Shown in pieces: positions 5,638 through 7,879 of a stretch of 7,879 bases of DNA. The notes under the pieces are model-generated. The model saw only the letters and a list, made by a program, of their open reading frames with translations, was not told where the DNA came from and ran no database searches. The first letter of the stretch is position 1. Each line of letters begins with the position of its first letter. The stretch lies in assembly GCA_947311175.1 (NCBI GenBank), contig CAMZKK010000070.1, forward strand, positions 1 through 7,879, read 5' to 3'. Origin of the DNA: an uncultured Planctomycetota bacterium (GTDB lineage Bacteria > Planctomycetota > SZUA-567 > JAFGNG01). The position numbers and the translations under genes are program-made.

Positions 5638-6219
5638 ATGCATATCAAAAACTTTATAACAATCGTCTTTGTTTTTACCATTTTAGGTTATGGCATCACA
5701 AACGCCGAAGACAAAACAAATGACAAACAAATCAGTAATGACAAAAATGATGAGGCATTTTTGGAAGATGTAAAAAATCAAAACCCCAAGATGTATGAAT
5801 ATCTACATAAGATAAAAAATGAAAAGCCTGAAATCTATGAGAAAAAAATGAAAAACATTCGAAATAGATTTATGAAAAACAAGAAGAATAAAAAGAGAAA
5901 CTCAAACAAAAGAAGCAAAGAATTTACAGATCAAAATCAAGAAAAAAAGCAACAAATCAAAAAGAAGCTTTATTTCCTATCCCAAAAATACAAAAATGCT
6001 GACGAAAGCCAAAAAGAAGCAATCAAAAAGAAAATATTAGATTTAGTTGCAACCGCATTTGATTTAACAACCAAGTATCGTGAAGACCTAATCAACAATT
6101 CTGAAAAAAAGTTAAATGCTGCCTTTAAACGCCTAAAAGCTGCAAAGGAAATACTAAACCGTCGAAAAGAAAATAGGAATAAACATATCAATAACTATGT
6201 AGAAAAATTATTAAAATAA
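5638..6219 (+). CDS. Secreted lysine-rich coiled-coil protein of the ECF operon
   Basis: 193 residues. A signal peptide (1-23; H-region FITIVFVFTILGYG, cleavage after T-N-A) is followed by an acidic/Asn-rich stretch, then a segment of two related units, NPKMYEYLHKIK (49-60) and KPEIYEKKMKNI (63-74). A very basic stretch follows (about 75-92), then a long predicted amphipathic helix or helical hairpin rich in K, E, A and L (about 100-193), ending in R/K-rich repeats. It has no cysteines, no catalytic motif and no membrane anchor beyond the signal. The family is not recognised with certainty. The architecture recalls small helical periplasmic stress chaperones or sensors (Spy/CpxP/ZraP-like) often encoded beside ECF or two-component systems, which is inference. 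AAGGAG overlaps the anti-sigma stop region, 5 nt before the ATG, so this is the third gene of the operon. Confidence 0.8.
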   Translation: MHIKNFITIVFVFTILGYGITNAEDKTNDKQISNDKNDEAFLEDVKNQNPKMYEYLHKIKNEKPEIYEKKMKNIRNRFMKNKKNKKRNSNKRSKEFTDQNQEKKQQIKKKLYFLSQKYKNADESQKEAIKKKILDLVATAFDLTTKYREDLINNSEKKLNAAFKRLKAAKEILNRRKENRNKHINNYVEKLLK

Positions 6220-6224
6220 TTTTT
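6203..6224 (+). terminator. Weak AU-only hairpin at the end of the third operon gene
   Basis: AAAAATTAT (6203-6211) pairs with ATAATTTTT (6216-6224) around a 4-nt loop; the stop codon (6217-6219) lies in the distal arm. No G:C pairs, so it could be only a partial terminator separating the operon from the next promoter. Confidence 0.3.
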
Positions 6225-6225
6225 C

Positions 6226-6252
6226 TGCAATAAGTGAATCCAGTCTTCGTTA
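6226..6252 (+). promoter_or_regulatory. Putative ECF-type promoter of the second secreted protein gene
   Basis: TGCAATA (6226-6232), 14 nt, then TCGTTA (6247-6252), extending as TCGTTATTAAA to 6257. It is the same 7-mer, spacer length and 11-mer as upstream of the ECF sigma gene. The spacer sequences differ, so this is not simply a duplicated stretch. A separate TATAAT (6271-6276) with a poor -35 could be a second, housekeeping start. Confidence 0.65.
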
Positions 6253-6321
6253 TTAAAAAGAGAAAAATTTTATAATAGGCATATTAGATTTATATTTCGT
6301 ATATATTGAAAGGAGAGAGAG

Positions 6322-6882
6322 ATGTTTAAGTTAAAAAGTATTTTAGTTGCAGCGTTAATGTGTGGCACAATAACTTTTGCAAGTGCAGAAGAAAGTTGTG
6401 AAAAGAATACACAAAGAGGAATTGAACGAAAAGGAGAAGAAGGGAAAAAAGGCGACAAAAGACATCGGATGATGAAAAGAGGCAAGCAGTGGTTTGCCAA
6501 CCTTCCAGGCACCAAAGAAGAGATGCAAAAAAATAGAGAAAATATGAAAAAAATAATGAAATCAATTCACGAAAAAGGAAAAGAAGTTCGCACAAAATAT
6601 AAAAAAGAAGGAAATTCAAGGGAAGAGACAAGAGAATTAATAGCTAAGGCAATGCAAGAAGCGGTAGCAGAAGTTGCCGAACAAATGGTGAATGAAAAGA
6701 TAAGGCACTCAAGAGCCATTGCAGACATCTTAGAAAAGAATAAAGCGATAGCTATTGAAAAAATCAAAGAAACCATGAAAAATAAATACCAAATGCGGAA
6801 AAGGAAAAATCATAAAAGACGCAAAGGCAACAGCAATGAAAAGCAACAAAAAAGAGAGCAAGAAGAGGGAGCAGTATTTTAA
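6322..6882 (+). CDS. Secreted basic helical protein, predicted member of the ECF regulon
   Basis: 186 residues. A clear signal peptide (1-22; cleavage after the A-S-A motif) leaves a mature chain with a single cysteine (C26). The mature protein starts with an Arg/Lys/Gly-rich part, followed by a long helical region (about 64-155) with EEMQKNRENMKKIMKSIHEK and a second helix around NEKIRHSRAIADILEKNKA. It ends in a strongly basic tail (KNHKRRKG...). The 'H..aI..iL..nka' pattern loosely recalls the Spy/CpxP/heavy-metal-resistance periplasmic proteins (where 'LTpEQ' follows), but no full LTxxQ motif is present, so assignment to that family is tentative. It shares composition and helical layout with the 5638 protein without obvious close homology. 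AAGGAG lies about 8 nt before the ATG. Its own ECF-type promoter precedes it and a hairpin terminator follows. Confidence 0.8.
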   Translation: MFKLKSILVAALMCGTITFASAEESCEKNTQRGIERKGEEGKKGDKRHRMMKRGKQWFANLPGTKEEMQKNRENMKKIMKSIHEKGKEVRTKYKKEGNSREETRELIAKAMQEAVAEVAEQMVNEKIRHSRAIADILEKNKAIAIEKIKETMKNKYQMRKRKNHKRRKGNSNEKQQKREQEEGAVF

Positions 6883-6901
6883 GGGCATGTAAAAAAAATA
6901 A

Positions 6902-6944
6902 AAACACTTAGGACAGGTTCTCCCTTTGCCTGCCCTAAGTGTTT
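6902..6944. terminator. Hairpin terminator after the second secreted protein gene
   Basis: AAACACTTAGG (6902-6912) pairs with CCTAAGTGTTT (6934-6944), continued past one A-C mismatch by CAGG (6914-6917) with CCTG (6929-6932), leaving an 11-nt loop. On the plus strand the stem itself ends in TTT, followed by ATT. On the minus strand a long T-run follows. It probably works for the plus-strand gene that ends 20 nt before it and could block antisense reads too. Confidence 0.8.
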
Positions 6945-6960
6945 ATTCCCGGCATCGACA

Positions 6961-6998
6961 TTTTTAATTTTTAATTTTTAATTTTTAATTGTTAATTG
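6961..6998. repeat. AT-heptamer tandem repeat array
   Basis: Four perfect copies of the 7-bp unit TTTTTAA, then a degenerate tail (TTGTTAATTG). A degenerate relative of the same repeat lies at about 3018-3055. Both are intergenic and downstream of genes. Confidence 0.8.
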
Positions 6999-7035
6999 CC
7001 CCGGTCTTTTGAGGAAATTAGATTTATTTGTATCC

Positions 7036-7063
7036 TTGAATTTATTACCAAATTCCATATACT
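7036..7063 (+). promoter_or_regulatory. Candidate sigma-70 promoter of the alpha/beta hydrolase gene
   Basis: TTGAAT (7036-7041) and TATACT (7058-7063) with a 16-nt spacer, 4/6 and 5/6 to consensus. The transcript would start near 7070, about 25 nt before the ATG. The -10 overlaps the left arm of a 10-bp inverted repeat. Confidence 0.5.
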
Positions 7064-7102
7064 AAAAATATCAATATTATTAATTGGAAAAAATATGGAA
7101 TT
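7051..7102. repeat. Perfect 10-bp inverted repeat spanning promoter and start codon of the hydrolase gene
   Basis: AATTCCATAT (7051-7060) and ATATGGAATT (7093-7102) are exact reverse complements separated by 32 nt. The right arm contains the ATG (7095-7097) and the left arm overlaps the predicted -10. Confidence 0.6.
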
Positions 7103-7879
7103 ATTAAGTTGGAAAACTGCCAGCGGAGAAGAAATTAAATATCGACGGTGGCTCACCGATACAGATAAGTCAACTCCTGCTATTTTGATGATGCATGGTG
7201 TTGAAAGTCATTCTGAATGGTTTAGTGAAGTAAGCGAGAATCTTGCCATTAAGGGTTGGGGCATATACGCTCCCGATAGACCGGGCTGGGGCTGTAGTGC
7301 AGGAACAAGAGGTCATCTCAAAAGCTATAAAGATGCGATGAACTTTCTTGACTCCTGCACATGTGAAATATTAAACAAACATTCAGAAATTCATCTCGTT
7401 GGACTTTCTTGGGGTGGCAAATTTGCTCTTTATTCAGCTCTAAGGCGTCCACATTTATTCAGAACAATAACCTTGATTGCCCCTGGGTTAATCCCCCTTA
7501 ACAGTGTAAGCCTATGGCAAAAGGCAAAAATTGCAGGCGACATCATTTTTGGTAATGGGGAAAAAAATATTGATTTACCAATCAATCCAACACACTTCAC
7601 AACTAATGAAAAAAAATATTCCTATATCATAAATGACCCTATCAGAATAAAATCAGTTTCTACCTCATTCTGTCTTGAAAGTATCAAGATGGATAAATTC
7701 ATTCAAGAAAACATTTATCGCCTAAAAATCCCTGCCCAACTTCTATTAGCAGAAGATGACAAAATTATTAATAACCCTAAAACCGATAAATTATTTGGAC
7801 GGATTGGCTCACAAACAAAGATAACAGAGACATTCCCCAATACTGCTCACAGCTTAGTTTTTGAAGCACCAACAGAAAC
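7095..7879 (+). CDS. Alpha/beta hydrolase, monoacylglycerol lipase/lysophospholipase-like (partial, 3' end beyond window)
   Basis: The open frame runs off the window edge after 261 codons. It shows the serine-hydrolase layout: oxyanion-strand motif MMHGVESHSEWF (32-43); APDRPGWGCSAGTRGHL (59-75), matching the 'DxrGhGxSxGxrGh' segment of the Hydrolase_4/monoglyceride lipase group; nucleophile elbow GLSWGG with Ser105 (103-108); acid AEDDKII, probably Asp222; and catalytic His252 in NTAHSLVFEAP. The catalytic triad is therefore complete and little sequence should be missing. Substrate cannot be told: an acyl-glycerol, lysophospholipid or other ester is likely. There is no signal peptide, so it is probably cytoplasmic. 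The start is the first in-frame ATG; the Shine-Dalgarno is weak (GGA about 6 nt upstream). It has its own candidate promoter after the upstream terminator, so it is not part of the ECF operon. Confidence 0.9.
   Translation, partial: MELLSWKTASGEEIKYRRWLTDTDKSTPAILMMHGVESHSEWFSEVSENLAIKGWGIYAPDRPGWGCSAGTRGHLKSYKDAMNFLDSCTCEILNKHSEIHLVGLSWGGKFALYSALRRPHLFRTITLIAPGLIPLNSVSLWQKAKIAGDIIFGNGEKNIDLPINPTHFTTNEKKYSYIINDPIRIKSVSTSFCLESIKMDKFIQENIYRLKIPAQLLLAEDDKIINNPKTDKLFGRIGSQTKITETFPNTAHSLVFEAPTE

Noticed and set aside
6633..6776. Minus-strand open frames opposite the lysine-rich secreted proteins
   Set aside because: A-rich lysine codons on one strand read as Phe/Leu-rich frames on the other; no start signals or family resemblance.
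4472..6882. CRISPR-like or phage-defence system in the right half
   Set aside because: No direct-repeat array with spacers and no nuclease, helicase or recombinase motif anywhere in the window; genes are explained by an envelope-response sigma system.

Overview
The window is AT-rich bacterial DNA with short intergenic gaps, good AAGGAG-type ribosome binding sites and sigma-70-like promoters. Two Sec-type signal peptides and an ECF sigma/membrane anti-sigma pair suggest a bacterium with an extracytoplasmic compartment, probably diderm. The phylum cannot be fixed from this sequence. A GTP-type PEP carboxykinase, a STAS anti-anti-sigma protein and a RibB of the 'GQTEGSVDLA' type would fit a low-GC member of the PVC/Planctomycetota-like or related environmental lineages, but this is a weak guess from memory.

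Layout. Minus strand, left half: the N-terminal part of ribB (487 down to the window edge), then pckG (2423-621), each with a readable promoter, leader or terminator. Next is a 74-residue very basic protein (2793-2569) with a near-consensus promoter and a long hairpin terminator. A spacer with AT-heptamer repeats (2794-3076) follows. Then comes a tightly coupled pair in which a STAS-domain protein (4279-3971) is transcribed before a divergent FolD-like protein (3967-3077). Plus strand, right half: an ECF sigma factor (4472-5032), its zinc-finger transmembrane anti-sigma factor (5055-5627) and a secreted lysine-rich protein (5638-6219) form a compact operon. A second secreted lysine/arginine-rich protein (6322-6882) has its own promoter. 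After a hairpin terminator and an AT-heptamer array, the window ends inside an alpha/beta hydrolase gene (7095 onward).

The most interesting signal is a bipartite motif, TGCAATA-N14-TCGTTATTAAA. It occurs with identical spacing upstream of the ECF sigma gene (4411-4442) and of the second secreted protein (6226-6257). It looks like the promoter of the ECF factor itself, so the sigma factor, anti-sigma factor and both secreted proteins would form one autoregulated envelope-response module. The second interesting point is the FolD-like protein: the fold is recognisable, but nearly every catalytic and dinucleotide-binding signature residue is replaced. It is translationally coupled to a STAS protein, which suggests a repurposed protein and not a folate enzyme.

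Central metabolism (pckG for gluconeogenesis or anaplerosis, ribB for riboflavin) appears unrelated to the stress module and simply adjacent.
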